From positions 1 to 10,543 of the forward strand of contig JAHWJF010000072.1 of the NCBI GenBank assembly GCA_019348515.1: 10,543 nt of DNA, read 5' to 3'. Position numbers and translations under genes: made by a program. The notes below the pieces were generated by a model that was not told where the DNA came from, made no database searches, and saw nothing but the letters and a program-made list of their open reading frames with translations. Shown one piece after another: positions 1-7,044 of this stretch. Every line of letters begins with the position of its first letter. Positions within the stretch are counted from its first letter, which is position 1. This DNA is from Chloroflexota bacterium. Lineage in GTDB: Bacteria; Chloroflexota; Chloroflexia; Thermomicrobiales; UBA6265.

Positions 1-1
1 T

Positions 2-424
2 CAGGCGCGCTTCGACGTCGGTTCGGCCCCGGAACACCGCCAGCGCAACAGCGCAACCATTTGCCAGAACAGCTTCAAGCCCAATCTGCCAGTCTCCTTG
101 CTTGGGATCGACTGGCGCCCACCCGGAGAACCCGGACGATCCAGCATGCGGGTGGTCAGGGTAATCGGCGGCCACATCGGGACGTCTCACGTCAAGCGGA
201 TACAGGGGACCGACTTTGTCTCGGCTGATTGTTCGTACACCGCGTACGGGCAAATGACGTCCTATAACCCAGCCGTTGATTTCGAACCCAGCACCCGCTG
301 ATCGCTCGCCACTTCGCGGTTGGTCAATGGCAAACGCGACGACGTTTTCCGCGTCGGGCTGATGGAAATCGAGCGACGCCACCTCCACCCAGGTGGTCGA
401 TTCATGGGAGGGGATATCGCTCAC
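2..424 (-). CDS. Truncated gene opening with a beta-sandwich module; probable glycosyltransferase (3' end outside window)
   Basis: A minus-strand frame is open from 424 to the left edge, giving the first 141 residues of a protein. The GTG at 422-424 overlaps the TGA of the upstream GT2 gene as GTGA, the same junction seen twice elsewhere in this cluster. The strongest support is the protein: residues about 30-135 contain FEINGWVIGR (48-56), RRPDVAADYP (80-89), SGFSGW (97-102), a LANG turn (120-123) and FRGR (131-134). This matches the repeats in the giant glycosyltransferase and an N-terminal module I know from many glycosyltransferases of Actinomycetota and Chloroflexota, usually followed by a GT2 domain. 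That catalytic domain would lie beyond the edge and is inferred. The start has only a weak ribosome-binding site, which fits coupling. No signal peptide is visible. Confidence 0.75.
   Translation of the reverse strand, partial: MSDIPSHESTTWVEVASLDFHQPDAENVVAFAIDQPRSGERSAGAGFEINGWVIGRHLPVRGVRTISRDKVGPLYPLDVRRPDVAADYPDHPHAGSSGFSGWAPVDPKQGDWQIGLEAVLANGCAVALAVFRGRTDVEARL
421..424 (-). promoter_or_regulatory. GTGA stop-start overlap between the GT2 gene and the left-edge gene
   Basis: On the minus strand the four bases read GTGA, combining the GTG start of the left-edge gene with the TGA stop of the 498-residue glycosyltransferase. The preceding bases lack a good Shine-Dalgarno, so re-initiation by the terminating ribosome is the likely mode of translation. 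Confidence 0.6.
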
Positions 425-1917
425 GCGGTCGATGAACGAGCCGGCAACGGGCGATGCCGTTCCCAGCAAATGCCCCACTTCTCCTCGAAACGACCCTGGT
501 TGAGCTTGACAAGTCGCATGTAGTCGCCGGTCGGGAGGAGTTTTCCGATCGAGGCATGGTAGGCGTGGTGGACATAGACTTCCGGGGTCCACGCCACCTC
601 CAATCCCTCGCCTTTCGCGCGCAATGCGTAATCCTCGTCTTCGAACATCCCGATTTCGTACCGCTCATCCAGTGGACCAAGACGTTCATATGTATCGCGC
701 CGGAACGCGACGCAGAACATCATCGGCATGCGGATCGGGAATCGCTCCCCATCGTGTCGCTGGCCCTGGGATCGCGCGACTTCCTGGAACTCGCCGTACG
801 TCTGGTAAGGGATGTCGATCTGCGCTTCATTGCAGCTTCGATTCGTCGCCGGGCCGATGAGTCCGATCCTGGCGTCTTCGAGATGTCGCGTGAGCCGTGT
901 CAGCCAGCCACGAGGAACGATGGTGTCATTGTTCAAGAGCACAAGGACATCGCCGGTAGCGGAAGCGAGTCCCTGATTGTTGCCAGGACCAAACCCGGCA
1001 TTGTCATCGTTCAGAATCACCTCGACGTGGGGAACGGTGCTTGCGAGGAGCTTCAAATCCTCGACCGTTCCGTCGCTGGACGCGTTGTCGACCACGATCA
1101 GCTCGTAGTTCGGATACTCCGTGTTTTCTAGGACGCTGGTCAAACACATCCGGGAGAACGCCAGGTTGTCATGGGTCAGGACGACGACGCTGGCGCGCGC
1201 CCACGACTGCCGTATCACCTGGTCCAAGGCTGCCCATCGCTCCGGCCATGATGTCGATTCTTGGAAGTGGACCGAGCTTTTGGACTGCCTCCCGCCATTG
1301 GCTGTGTCGAAGGTGATCCGCACGTCGGCTTCTTTGTGCATCGCAGCGCGCTCGTCAGAGCCGGAGATGATGCGCCAGCTCCAACGTCGGCGCATCTCGC
1401 GTCCATCCGCAATGTCGAGCGACGAGGGAGCGAACAGAGCGGCCGCCTCGATGGTCTCAGTCTGGCGGAGCGCCGCAAGTGTTTCGAGGAGGCGCAGGCT
1501 GTTCCGGGATACGGCCGCGGGAATGGCGATTCGGTGCAGCGTTGGCGCAGCCGGTCGCGTGCCTCCACCTGAGAGGTCGCCGAGGTGGAAGACACGGTGC
1601 TCGTGCCGCGCGAACTCGGCCGCGATGCGCGCGTCTCGCTCTCCATCACCCAATCCATCGGACACGATGATCACGTCATACCGGGCCAGACGAGGTGACG
1701 TCGGGGTCGAAAGCGCACGCGCCACGGTCGCCTCGGGTAGCTCCGGCTCCCGAGCGCGGTCCCGGGCGGCAATGACCAGGTCATCGGTCAGGAGCGGTGT
1801 CGCGGCACGTGCGGCGAAGCGACGGCCGCAATTGCAGCCCCGGTCGAGCTGGTCCGAAACCGGACGGGAAGCGTCCGAATGTGGATCCCCCCTATCCACG
1901 GTGTGTTCAGGCCGCAC
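421..1917 (-). CDS. GT2 glycosyltransferase with a degenerate GT4-like N-terminal region
   Basis: This is a 498-residue protein. The C-terminal half (about 240-485) is an intact family 2 transferase with SVVVLTHDN at 243-251, VVDNASSDGT at 275-284, NAGFGPGNNQGL at 306-317, the metal-binding LLNND at 327-331, IGPATN at 354-359 and GMFEDEDYALR at 423-433. Relatives often carry a full GT4 domain in front. Here residues about 78-235 keep only its beginning (RYDVIIVSDG, then HEHRVFHL) and its end (TSWPERWAALD), so the middle seems lost. Residues 1-76 match nothing I know. The GTG start at 1917 is supported by GGAGG six bases upstream, embedded in the last codons of the preceding gene, which it overlaps by 11 bases. 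The stop overlaps the next gene by four bases. It probably adds one sugar in the same glycan pathway. Confidence 0.9.
   Translation of the reverse strand: MRPEHTVDRGDPHSDASRPVSDQLDRGCNCGRRFAARAATPLLTDDLVIAARDRAREPELPEATVARALSTPTSPRLARYDVIIVSDGLGDGERDARIAAEFARHEHRVFHLGDLSGGGTRPAAPTLHRIAIPAAVSRNSLRLLETLAALRQTETIEAAALFAPSSLDIADGREMRRRWSWRIISGSDERAAMHKEADVRITFDTANGGRQSKSSVHFQESTSWPERWAALDQVIRQSWARASVVVLTHDNLAFSRMCLTSVLENTEYPNYELIVVDNASSDGTVEDLKLLASTVPHVEVILNDDNAGFGPGNNQGLASATGDVLVLLNNDTIVPRGWLTRLTRHLEDARIGLIGPATNRSCNEAQIDIPYQTYGEFQEVARSQGQRHDGERFPIRMPMMFCVAFRRDTYERLGPLDERYEIGMFEDEDYALRAKGEGLEVAWTPEVYVHHAYHASIGKLLPTGDYMRLVKLNQGRFEEKWGICWERHRPLPARSSTA
1861..1899 (-). other. Two adjacent perfect inverted repeats just inside the GT2 gene start
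   Basis: On the minus strand, bases 1899-1881 read GTGGATAGGGGGGATCCAC (6-bp stem, 7-base loop) and bases 1877-1861 read CGGACGCTTCCCGTCCG (6-bp stem, 5-base loop). They are separated by three bases and begin 18 bases after the first base of the GTG start. In the mRNA they could form two short hairpins at the start of the message. There is no T run, so they are not terminators. Chance occurrence in GC-rich coding DNA is possible. Confidence 0.4.
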
Positions 1918-4900
1918 CGCTCGCCTCCATATTGAGACGGGCGTCCTCGCCTTGCCGCGTCAGGTTCGGGTTGTAATAGGGATCGTGGTCGATGACATGC
2001 CCCCATCGCTCCCGGAGAAAATCAATCTCGTGCGGGTGGGCTATTACCACTTTCGTCACTGACTCATGGTGATGGAGGCGGGCAAACGGAGTGTAGATTA
2101 CCTCGTATCCTGCTTCTCGCGTCCTCAGGCAGAAATCCGTGTCGTTAAACGCCACGGGAAGATTGACTTCATCCAGGCCGCCGATAGCCTCGAACACGGA
2201 GCGGTCGATGAGCGCGCAGGCGAATGTCACGGCACTGATGTTGCGAACAACGTCCGGCAGATCGAAAAAGCCAGGGTCGTCGCCCGGCAGCCGCTTGAAC
2301 ACGTGCACCGACCCTCCAAAAGGGCCCAGCACGACCCCCGCGTGCTGAATGGTGTCGTCCGGATAAAGGAGCTTGGCGCCGACGATGCCCACGTCTGGCC
2401 GCTGACCGATCTCTACCATCGCCCCGAGCCAGTCGGGATCAATGACCGTGATGTCGTCATTGAGCATGAGCACGAAGGGGGTGGTGACGTGAGGAAGCGC
2501 GGAGTTCACCAACGCGGAATAGTTGAACGGTCGCAGGGGATTGGCCAAGCGACGTACGTGAGGATGCCGTGGAGACAACTCAGCGACGAGCCGCTCGACG
2601 GCGTCGCCACCGGAGTTATCGACCAGGAGAATATCGAGATTAGGATAATCAGTTCGCTCGAGGAGATCGGTCAGACAGGGACGAAGCATGTCGAGCTTGC
2701 CGCCTGTGGGGATCACCACGGTGACCCCGGGAGTCTCCGGCCACCGATAGCGAACGCGCCAGGTGCCGGGGTGGATCCCCCGCTCGACGCTCCCGTCCAG
2801 ACCACGCCTCGCGAGAGCGTCTTCGAGCGCTCGGCATTCGGCTTCTTGCCAATTCGACGCATGCCAGGGTTCACCTGGACCGGGCGCCGTGGTGATGCTT
2901 GTGACCAGGACTTCTGGCACGTGGTGTACTTGGCCGAATTGCTCGGTCACACGTAACGCGAGGTCGTAGACCTCGCCGCTCGGAAAGTCGTGGCGCAGTC
3001 CACCGACCTGGATCGCCGTCTCCCGGTGAAACAGGGTAAGCGGCGCGAGGTAGTTCATCGACCACAACAGGTCCGGGGCCCAGTCTGGTTTGAAGAACGG
3101 GTTCCACCGCTCCATGCTCTCGGGGTCGATGCGGTCATCATCTGTATAGGCCACACGGGCGTCCGGCTGCGAAGCCAGCGCGCGAGAGATGGTGGCTAGC
3201 GAGTACGGAGCGAGAATCAGGCCGGGAGGTAGGATCCCCACCCAGTCTGCGCTGCTTTCAGTGAGTGCCGCGTTGAGGCCCGCGACGGCACCGTCACCAT
3301 TCGCCTCCCGGTATGACATCCGACGCTCTTGGCGCGCCAGATGCCGCGCGAACTCCCGGGCCTCATCGCCGGCATTTCCGCTGTCGACAAGAGTCAGGTG
3401 CCAGCGCGGGTCTGTTTGGGCCTCCATCGACGCCACTATGGCTTCAAGCGCAGCTTCGCAATCGCCTTCCAGAGGAACGATGACGTCGAATGAAAGGCGC
3501 GATTCTGGGTGGGCCGGGTCGATAGCGGTCCGGTCCAGGTGCTCGGCCCGCTGCTCGAGCCAGGCACGGTAGTGACGGTTGATGACCGGCAGGCCGCCAT
3601 CGACGGTCCCGGCAGCTTCGACCTCGATGCGCGTTGGCATCTCGAACTGGCGGCCGTCATTTGCGGTGACCAGCACCAGAAGCTCGTGGCTCCCTTCCTG
3701 CAGCCCAAAGAGCGGGACGGTGCCTGAAAACCCACAGTGGTCCGCGTCCGCATACTGTCGGCGCCGTTTAGCAATATCTGGGCGGAGAACCCGGTGATCG
3801 ATCCGGCCGCGGGCCTCGCCGTCGACAAACGCCTCGATCCGTTCGATGCCGGATGGAGCTAAGACCCAACCGGAGACAACAATGGTTTCTCGGGGAATAA
3901 AGATCGCGCCCCGATGGGGTTGGTCGAGTCGTCCAATGACACGCCCCGTCTCGAAGGCGTGGTTGTCTACTTCGAATGACGTCGTGAGCTCGGCAAGGGC
4001 CCCATCAGATGCCGAGATGCGGATGCTCGCCTCGTGCATACCGTCGGGCAGTTCCCCGACGGCAATCTCGCCCAGAAATCCGCAGTTCGCCCCCGCGGGA
4101 AACCCGGGATAGAGTGCCGCGGCGTCGGGCCGAGAGTCGCCATACGGCACCACACCCCGCGAAACGCCGTTGACAAAGACCTCGATCGTTGCATCACCCG
4201 CCTCGGTCAGCGTCCAGCCGGAGACAGTCAGCACACCGTCCGTGATGACCTCCGGAATTCGTCCCGGCGACTCCACCATACCGACGATCCGGTGTGGCAA
4301 AGCGGCCCGTTGGTCCTCGGCCGGCTCCTGCGAAGGTGCGCTCTCGGTAGTGGCAGCGTCTCCCGGCTCGTCCGCGCTCATTGCAGCATCGTCTCCAGTT
4401 GGAGTCCCGTCAGATCCCGGTGTTGACCCCGCCATATCCCTCTTGAGTATCTCGGCGAGTTGCCGCTCCGCTTCTGCCGCGCGAGCTTCCGCTTCCTGGA
4501 CGCGGACGTTGAGGACGATGTTATTGCGAAGCAGGATCATGACCTGGCGGGCCCGGTCGTAAAGCAGTTTGTCGGCGAGACGCTCGCTTTCTCCAACCGT
4601 GACCCCGGCCAATTGGGGCGAGACCGACAATCGTATGGGATAGCGCGCGCCGTATTGGGCTGAGAGGAGGCCGTCCTGCCAATAGTATCGATAGTCGTCA
4701 GGTGCGACCTTATGACGCCAGCGGCGGCCGAAGAGCTCCTGATTCGCGCGTTCAGCATCCGAGACGAGGTTGCGTGTCGCGGACTCGAAATGATAGACGA
4801 CGCTTTCCGCGCAATAGTGGATCTCATAGTCGGCTTCGCCCGCGCGCAGGCAGTAATCGACATCCTCCCACCCGTTCAGAAAGGCCGTATCCAGGCCCCC

Positions 4901-5479
4901 CAGCTCCTGCCATGGCCCTCGCCGGAAGAGGGCGCAGGCTGCGGTCACGACCTGAAACGGACGTGATACAGAAGTCGCTGGATGCTCGGCCGGAAATCCG
5001 GCGTAAATGTGGTGAGGCAGCGCATCGAGGCCAATAGCCACGCCAGCATGTTGGATCGTGTCGTTGGGGAAGAGGAGCTTCGCGCCGACCACCGCTGCCA
5101 TCGGATGCTGCTCGGCATAGGCTACGAGTGCCGAGAGCCAGCCGGTTGTGGGTACCGTGTCATTGTTCAACAGGACCAGGAATTCGCCCGTGGCGCTGGC
5201 AACTCCCGCGTTGCAGGCTCCGGCGAACCCGACCGCAAGGTCATGGCGAATGACCCGGATGCGGTCGCCGTAACCGGTGAGGACAGTCGGAGTAGTGTCG
5301 GCCGAGCCATCGTCGACGACGACAATCTCGCGATCGATCCCATCGTCCGATTCGGCGAGGAGCGCGTCAAGGCACTGCCGAGTGATGGTCGCCTTGTTGT
5401 GGACCGGAATGATGATCGATGCGCCCGGCCGGGACTGACGGCGTTTCGCGGACGCCTCTTGCGGATCAGCGGTGGTCAT
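1907..5479 (-). CDS. Giant multidomain glycosyltransferase: three GT2 domains with two beta-sandwich repeats
   Basis: This 1190-residue protein contains five modules. GT2-A (about 20-265) has SIIIPVHNK, VDDGSAD at about 55-61, LLNND at 103-107 and WEDVDYCLR at 204-212. A helical, probably coiled-coil stretch (about 296-348) leads into an acidic Ser/Thr/Pro-rich linker. Two beta-sandwich repeats (about 396-505 and 510-623) share SGW, RPD and CGF motifs. GT2-B (about 663-915) keeps YTDDDRID and FKPDWAPDLL but lacks several catalytic motifs. GT2-C (about 919-1135) has VTVVIPTGG, VDNSGG, MLNDD at 1005-1009 and FNDTDFCLR at 1111-1119. GT2-A and GT2-C look related, since both carry VGAKLL followed by P.DTIQHAGV. 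The ATG at 5479 overlaps rmlC by 14 bases, and no clear ribosome-binding site is seen. No membrane segments are visible. It probably transfers two sugars in succession during glycan assembly. The sugars are unknown, with rhamnose a reasonable guess from the neighbours. Confidence 0.9.
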   Translation of the reverse strand: MTTADPQEASAKRRQSRPGASIIIPVHNKATITRQCLDALLAESDDGIDREIVVVDDGSADTTPTVLTGYGDRIRVIRHDLAVGFAGACNAGVASATGEFLVLLNNDTVPTTGWLSALVAYAEQHPMAAVVGAKLLFPNDTIQHAGVAIGLDALPHHIYAGFPAEHPATSVSRPFQVVTAACALFRRGPWQELGGLDTAFLNGWEDVDYCLRAGEADYEIHYCAESVVYHFESATRNLVSDAERANQELFGRRWRHKVAPDDYRYYWQDGLLSAQYGARYPIRLSVSPQLAGVTVGESERLADKLLYDRARQVMILLRNNIVLNVRVQEAEARAAEAERQLAEILKRDMAGSTPGSDGTPTGDDAAMSADEPGDAATTESAPSQEPAEDQRAALPHRIVGMVESPGRIPEVITDGVLTVSGWTLTEAGDATIEVFVNGVSRGVVPYGDSRPDAAALYPGFPAGANCGFLGEIAVGELPDGMHEASIRISASDGALAELTTSFEVDNHAFETGRVIGRLDQPHRGAIFIPRETIVVSGWVLAPSGIERIEAFVDGEARGRIDHRVLRPDIAKRRRQYADADHCGFSGTVPLFGLQEGSHELLVLVTANDGRQFEMPTRIEVEAAGTVDGGLPVINRHYRAWLEQRAEHLDRTAIDPAHPESRLSFDVIVPLEGDCEAALEAIVASMEAQTDPRWHLTLVDSGNAGDEAREFARHLARQERRMSYREANGDGAVAGLNAALTESSADWVGILPPGLILAPYSLATISRALASQPDARVAYTDDDRIDPESMERWNPFFKPDWAPDLLWSMNYLAPLTLFHRETAIQVGGLRHDFPSGEVYDLALRVTEQFGQVHHVPEVLVTSITTAPGPGEPWHASNWQEAECRALEDALARRGLDGSVERGIHPGTWRVRYRWPETPGVTVVIPTGGKLDMLRPCLTDLLERTDYPNLDILLVDNSGGDAVERLVAELSPRHPHVRRLANPLRPFNYSALVNSALPHVTTPFVLMLNDDITVIDPDWLGAMVEIGQRPDVGIVGAKLLYPDDTIQHAGVVLGPFGGSVHVFKRLPGDDPGFFDLPDVVRNISAVTFACALIDRSVFEAIGGLDEVNLPVAFNDTDFCLRTREAGYEVIYTPFARLHHHESVTKVVIAHPHEIDFLRERWGHVIDHDPYYNPNLTRQGEDARLNMEASGAA
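1915..1928 (-). promoter_or_regulatory. Ribosome-binding site deciding the GTG start of the 498-residue GT2 gene
   Basis: On the minus strand GGAGG (1924-1928) is followed by CGAGCG and then GTG (1915-1917). The site lies inside the codons for Met-Glu-Ala-Ser near the end of the giant glycosyltransferase, so it is read while the upstream gene is still being translated. It justifies including the otherwise unrecognisable first 76 residues of the downstream protein. Confidence 0.75.
3611..4294 (-). repeat. Two tandem beta-sandwich (Ig-like) repeats inside the giant glycosyltransferase
   Basis: Residues about 396-505 and 510-623 are two divergent copies of one roughly 110-residue domain. Each has a V.SGW.L strand, a following IE.FV.G strand, an RPD motif, a CGF motif, a L..G.HE turn and a closing DG-containing hairpin. 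A third, more distant copy opens the truncated gene at the left edge (GW at 51-52, RPDVAADYP at 81-89, SGF at 97-99). From family knowledge, similar domains accompany bacterial glycosyltransferases and may bind glycan or space catalytic units. Here that role is inference. Confidence 0.75.
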
Positions 5480-6107
5480 CGTAGAGGAAATTCTCGGACC
5501 GGCGGTCCGCCGTCCATTGGGCAACCGTGAGTCCGTTGCGGTCCTTGTCGGTCATCAGTGTCGTGCTGTGGGCAATAGCCTGAAATTGGTCCCGAAGCTC
5601 TGGGCTGCAGAGAGACCAGTCGAGGTCGCTGGCCACGGGCGAGATGCCGGCCTCGTTGCCCGGGCTGTACTCGCCGGAGCAGTAGTACTCAATGACCGTC
5701 TCGGCCGGAAAGGTGTTGCCATGAGCGAACCCGGGCGGCACCCAGATCCAGTCGGAGAAATCTTCGTCTCCCTGGACAGGCATATCGTAGGCGATGATCT
5801 TGCCGTAGGTTGGCGATCCCTTGCGAATATCGAGGACGACGTCGATCATGTGGCCGCGGATGGTCCTGACCAGCTTCCCCATGTACGGATTCCATTGGAA
5901 GTGCAGACCGCGCACGGTCCCCGGTCGGGAAAAACTTTCGTTGGCTTGAACGAAGCGGACGCCGCGCATGAATGGCGTCGCGTCGCCGGTCTCGAAATCA
6001 CTGAACCGGTACTGCTCGCTAAAGTATCCCCGGTTGTCTGGGAACCGCGCGAAGCGGATCACTTTCACCTCGGGAATCGCCAAGTCGAGCACGTCAAGAA
6101 TCTTCAC
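5466..6107 (-). CDS. rmlC: dTDP-4-dehydrorhamnose 3,5-epimerase family protein (RmlC)
   Basis: This 213-residue cupin inverts C3 and C5 of dTDP-4-keto-6-deoxyglucose, giving the substrate of RmlD encoded just upstream. Motifs are DNRGYFSEQY at 24-33, FVQANESFSRPGTVRGLHFQ at about 52-71 with the expected catalytic His69, VVLDIRKGSPTYGK at 90-103, WVPPGFAHG at 122-130, and SGEYSP at 144-149, where Tyr147 fits the general-acid tyrosine. The frame continues upstream to a TTG at 6191, but the GTG at 6107 is chosen because AGGGAG lies six bases before it and the protein starts at the normal place for the family. About eight extra residues (around PVQGDEDFSDW) separate the His and Tyr compared with the mycobacterial enzyme as I recall it. 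The usual DPDLGI-like segment is poorly kept, so a relaxed or different deoxysugar substrate is possible. Confidence 0.9.
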   Translation of the reverse strand: MKILDVLDLAIPEVKVIRFARFPDNRGYFSEQYRFSDFETGDATPFMRGVRFVQANESFSRPGTVRGLHFQWNPYMGKLVRTIRGHMIDVVLDIRKGSPTYGKIIAYDMPVQGDEDFSDWIWVPPGFAHGNTFPAETVIEYYCSGEYSPGNEAGISPVASDLDWSLCSPELRDQFQAIAHSTTLMTDKDRNGLTVAQWTADRRSENFLYDDHR

Positions 6108-6119
6108 CCATCGCTCCCT
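6107..6119 (-). promoter_or_regulatory. rmlC: Ribosome-binding site fixing the rmlC GTG start
   Basis: On the minus strand AGGGAG (6114-6119) is followed by six bases and then the GTG at 6105-6107. An overlapping ATG (6110-6112) is in a different frame and does not read the RmlC protein. This supports the GTG start over the longer TTG start at 6191, which would overlap rmlD. Confidence 0.7.
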
Positions 6120-6174
6120 GTGAAATCGCTCGTGGACGCCGGGCGCTATCGTCCGGGACGGCTGAGCTGGCGGA

Positions 6175-7044
6175 CTAGTGAGCCTCGACAAGCCCCTTGG
6201 CGTTCAAGTAGTGCTCCAGCGCGACGCGCCAGGGACGCAGGCGCGGCACACCGCTCTCGGCGAGCCGTTCGCTCGTGAGTGCGGAGTACGGGGGGCGTCT
6301 TGCGCGCCGTTCGCCGGTGACCGTAGCTGATGGCTCCATGTTGACGGCGATACCCGTAATATCGAAGGTAGCCTGCGCAAACTCGAACCAGGAGCACTCC
6401 CCCTCGTTCGTGAGGTGAAAGAGCCCGCGTGCCTCCCGCTCCATCAACGCCTGCGTCGTTTCGGCCAGATCGTGGGTATAGGTCGGCGAGAGTGCCTGGT
6501 CGGTGACTACCTTGACCCAGCCATCGGCGCGACCCTTCGACACCATGAGCTCCGGGAACGTCCAGCCCTTGCGGCTCGTGGCGACGCCGTAGAGGCCGGC
6601 AGTGCGAATGACGAGGTGCCGCGGATTGGCGTTCATGACCATCCGCTCACCCGCGAGTTTCGATACGCCATAGACGTTATAGGGATCGGGAAGGCTCGAC
6701 TCGGTGTGGGGATCGTGTCTGGGGCGGCCCTCGCCGCCGAAGACATAATCCGTGGAGTAGAACACCACGCCGGCCCCGGCTTCGGCCGCGGCTCGCGCCA
6801 CGTTCGCCGCACCCACGGCGTTCACCGCAAAGGCGAGTGCTGGATTCATCTCGCAGTCATCGACTCGGTGAAAGGCAGCGGTGTTAATCACCCAATCTGG
6901 CTCATGGTCACGGACGATGCACGAGACGCCAACACCGTCTGTTACATCGATGTCAGCGTGCGTGAGACCGAAGGCGCCTTCGCCAAGTCTCTGCATCAGA
7001 TCCTGGCCGAGCTGACCTGATGACCCGATGACCAGCGTCCTCAC
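6175..7044 (-). CDS. rmlD: dTDP-4-dehydrorhamnose reductase (RmlD)
   Basis: This is a 289-residue SDR-superfamily reductase that carries out the last step of dTDP-L-rhamnose synthesis, reducing the 4-keto group of dTDP-6-deoxy-L-lyxo-4-hexulose with NAD(P)H. Visible motifs in order are the dinucleotide loop GSSGQLG at 7-13 (GxxGQLG is characteristic of RmlD), NTAAFHRVDDCE at 54-65, STDYVF at 97-102, and the catalytic YGVSK at 125-129. RTAGLYG is at 147-153, DQALSPTYTHDLA at 182-194, and the RRPPYSALTSERL tail is at 249-261. Length and all key residues look normal. The GTG start at 7044 lies in a GTGA overlap with the epimerase stop. The TAG stop is 67 bases before rmlC. A related reductase making 6-deoxytalose or another deoxysugar is possible, but RmlD is the best fit. 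Confidence 0.93.
   Translation of the reverse strand: MRTLVIGSSGQLGQDLMQRLGEGAFGLTHADIDVTDGVGVSCIVRDHEPDWVINTAAFHRVDDCEMNPALAFAVNAVGAANVARAAAEAGAGVVFYSTDYVFGGEGRPRHDPHTESSLPDPYNVYGVSKLAGERMVMNANPRHLVIRTAGLYGVATSRKGWTFPELMVSKGRADGWVKVVTDQALSPTYTHDLAETTQALMEREARGLFHLTNEGECSWFEFAQATFDITGIAVNMEPSATVTGERRARRPPYSALTSERLAESGVPRLRPWRVALEHYLNAKGLVEAH
7041..7044 (-). promoter_or_regulatory. GTGA stop-start overlap coupling epimerase to rmlD
   Basis: On the minus strand these four bases read GTGA. GTG starts rmlD and TGA ends the epimerase. Such overlaps usually let a terminating ribosome restart on the next gene, which would tie the output of the two sugar-nucleotide enzymes together. The same tetranucleotide occurs at 9955-9958 and 421-424. 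Confidence 0.75.

Noticed and set aside
98..523. Short plus-strand open frames near the left edge
   Set aside because: The minus strand here carries the truncated beta-sandwich gene and the end of the GT2 gene. The plus-strand products show nothing.
402..689. Minus-strand open frame of 95 codons in another frame of the GT2 gene
   Set aside because: It is out of frame with the GT2 catalytic motifs and has a low-complexity Ser/Arg-rich product.
454..1131. Plus-strand open frame of 225 codons
   Set aside because: It is exactly opposite the conserved GT2 catalytic core. No ribosome-binding site or protein motif was seen.
1121..2062. Plus-strand open frame of 313 codons opposite two GT2 genes
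   Set aside because: Its translation is Arg/Ser/Ala-rich with no motif, and it lies opposite well-supported GT2 coding sequence. Long antisense frames are common in GC-rich DNA.
2066..2956. Plus-strand open frame of 296 codons
   Set aside because: It is opposite the clearly coding GT2-B and GT2-C domains, shows no domain or start signal, and is explained as a codon-bias shadow.
5480..5524. Longer start for the giant glycosyltransferase at a TTG (5522-5524)
   Set aside because: There is no ribosome-binding site and overlap with rmlC would be longer. The ATG at 5479 leaves the GT2 domain starting at a normal distance.
6108..6191. Longer start for rmlC at a TTG (6189-6191)
   Set aside because: It would overlap rmlD and add 28 residues not seen in the family, while GTG at 6107 has a good ribosome-binding site.
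5472..6278. Plus-strand open frame of 268 codons across rmlC
   Set aside because: It is antisense to a gene with complete RmlC motifs and its translation matches no family.
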